Origin: Chloroflexota bacterium
Lineage (GTDB): Bacteria > Chloroflexota > Dehalococcoidia > DSTF01 > JACRBR01
NCBI GenBank assembly: GCA_021813085.1
Contig: JAKAMA010000214.1
Coordinates: 1-5,033, forward strand
Length of the DNA: 5,033 nt
Reading direction: 5' to 3'
Shown here: piece after piece, positions 4,863-5,033 of the stretch
Layout: each line of letters starts with the position of its first letter
How positions within the stretch are numbered: position 1 is the stretch's first letter
Position numbers and translations under genes: made by a program
Notes under the pieces: model-generated
The model's database searches: none
What the model was told of the DNA's origin: nothing
The model's input: the letters and a program-made list of their open reading frames with translations, nothing else

Positions 4863-5033
4863 CTACCCGATCACCCCGCGCTCGCGCAGATACGGGATCG
4901 CCCGTGCGACGTCCTCCGGCGGCTGCGTCTGGTTGATCTCGAACACGCGCAGCGCGCCCGGCGGGAGCCCCGCGGCGATGTAGCGCCAGTCGACGTCGCC
5001 GTTGCCCGGCGCCCGATGGTCCGCCAGCCACGT
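4863..5033 (-). CDS. Sugar phosphate isomerase/epimerase-like TIM-barrel protein, C-terminal part
   Basis: Only the last 56 codons before TAG are in the window; the 5' part lies beyond base 5033. The visible protein begins TWLADHRAPGNGDVDWRY, continues IAAGLPPGALRVFEINQ, and ends DVARAIPYLRERGVIG. This is the usual end of xylose-isomerase-like (AP endonuclease 2 family) barrels: a 'D.r.pG.GdvDW' loop after the seventh strand, the 'vfEi' eighth strand, and a final helix before the terminus. Members isomerise or epimerise sugars, inositols or related hydroxy-ketones using a divalent metal; the substrate cannot be told from this fragment. It is co-directional with the cluster but separated from it by 180 bp that contain the cluster's own promoter, so a functional link is not implied. 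Confidence 0.8.
   Translation of the reverse strand, partial: TWLADHRAPGNGDVDWRYIAAGLPPGALRVFEINQTQPPEDVARAIPYLRERGVIG

Noticed and set aside
4699..5031. A 110-codon minus-strand open frame overlapping the isomerase end
   Set aside because: It is an Arg/Gly-rich shadow. Another frame of the same strand gives the clear isomerase/epimerase C-terminus ending at 4863, and this frame would run through the promoter.

Overview
The window is high-GC bacterial DNA (about two thirds G+C by eye) with tightly packed genes, GTG as well as ATG starts, and 4-base stop/start overlaps. The lineage cannot be fixed from sequence alone. A secreted protein with a Thr-Pro-rich tail and several GTG starts would fit Chloroflexota or a related GC-rich environmental lineage such as Binatota. 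That is a weak inference from style, not a placement.

Layout. Positions 1-846 (+) hold a classical short-chain dehydrogenase/reductase whose first few codons lie outside the window. It converges, with a 13-bp gap, on a five-gene minus-strand cluster at 860-4682. In transcription order the cluster is: GNAT N-acetyltransferase (4682-3996), single-pass membrane-anchored or secreted protein with a DUF4367-like C-terminus (3999-3286), exported LasA/M23-like putative metallopeptidase (3254-2400), acyl carrier protein (2379-2104), and FabF-like beta-ketoacyl-ACP synthase (2107-860). The junctions are an ATGA overlap, a 31-bp gap, a 20-bp gap and a GTGA overlap, so the five genes look like one transcription unit. 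Upstream, 4863-5033 (-) is the C-terminal end of a sugar phosphate isomerase/epimerase-like TIM-barrel protein that runs off the window.

Control. The 180-bp gap between the isomerase and the GNAT gene contains a near-consensus extended -10 promoter pointing into the cluster: TTGACA, 16 bp, TATGAT with an upstream TG. Eleven of the 16 spacer bases are one uninterrupted C run (G run on the plus strand, 4737-4747). A homopolymer in this position is the arrangement used for phase variation in Neisseria porA and Bordetella fim promoters, where slippage changes spacer length. If the run is real and unstable, the whole cluster could be switched or tuned. This is the most interesting signal in the window.

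How the genes may work together. ACP and ketosynthase form a self-contained acyl-chain-building pair outside a recognisable housekeeping fab cluster. The GNAT could use acetyl-CoA or, speculatively, an acyl donor. The two exported proteins could act on the cell envelope. The co-transcription is well supported by spacing; a shared function is inference. No RNA genes, insertion sequences, CRISPR arrays or origins were seen.
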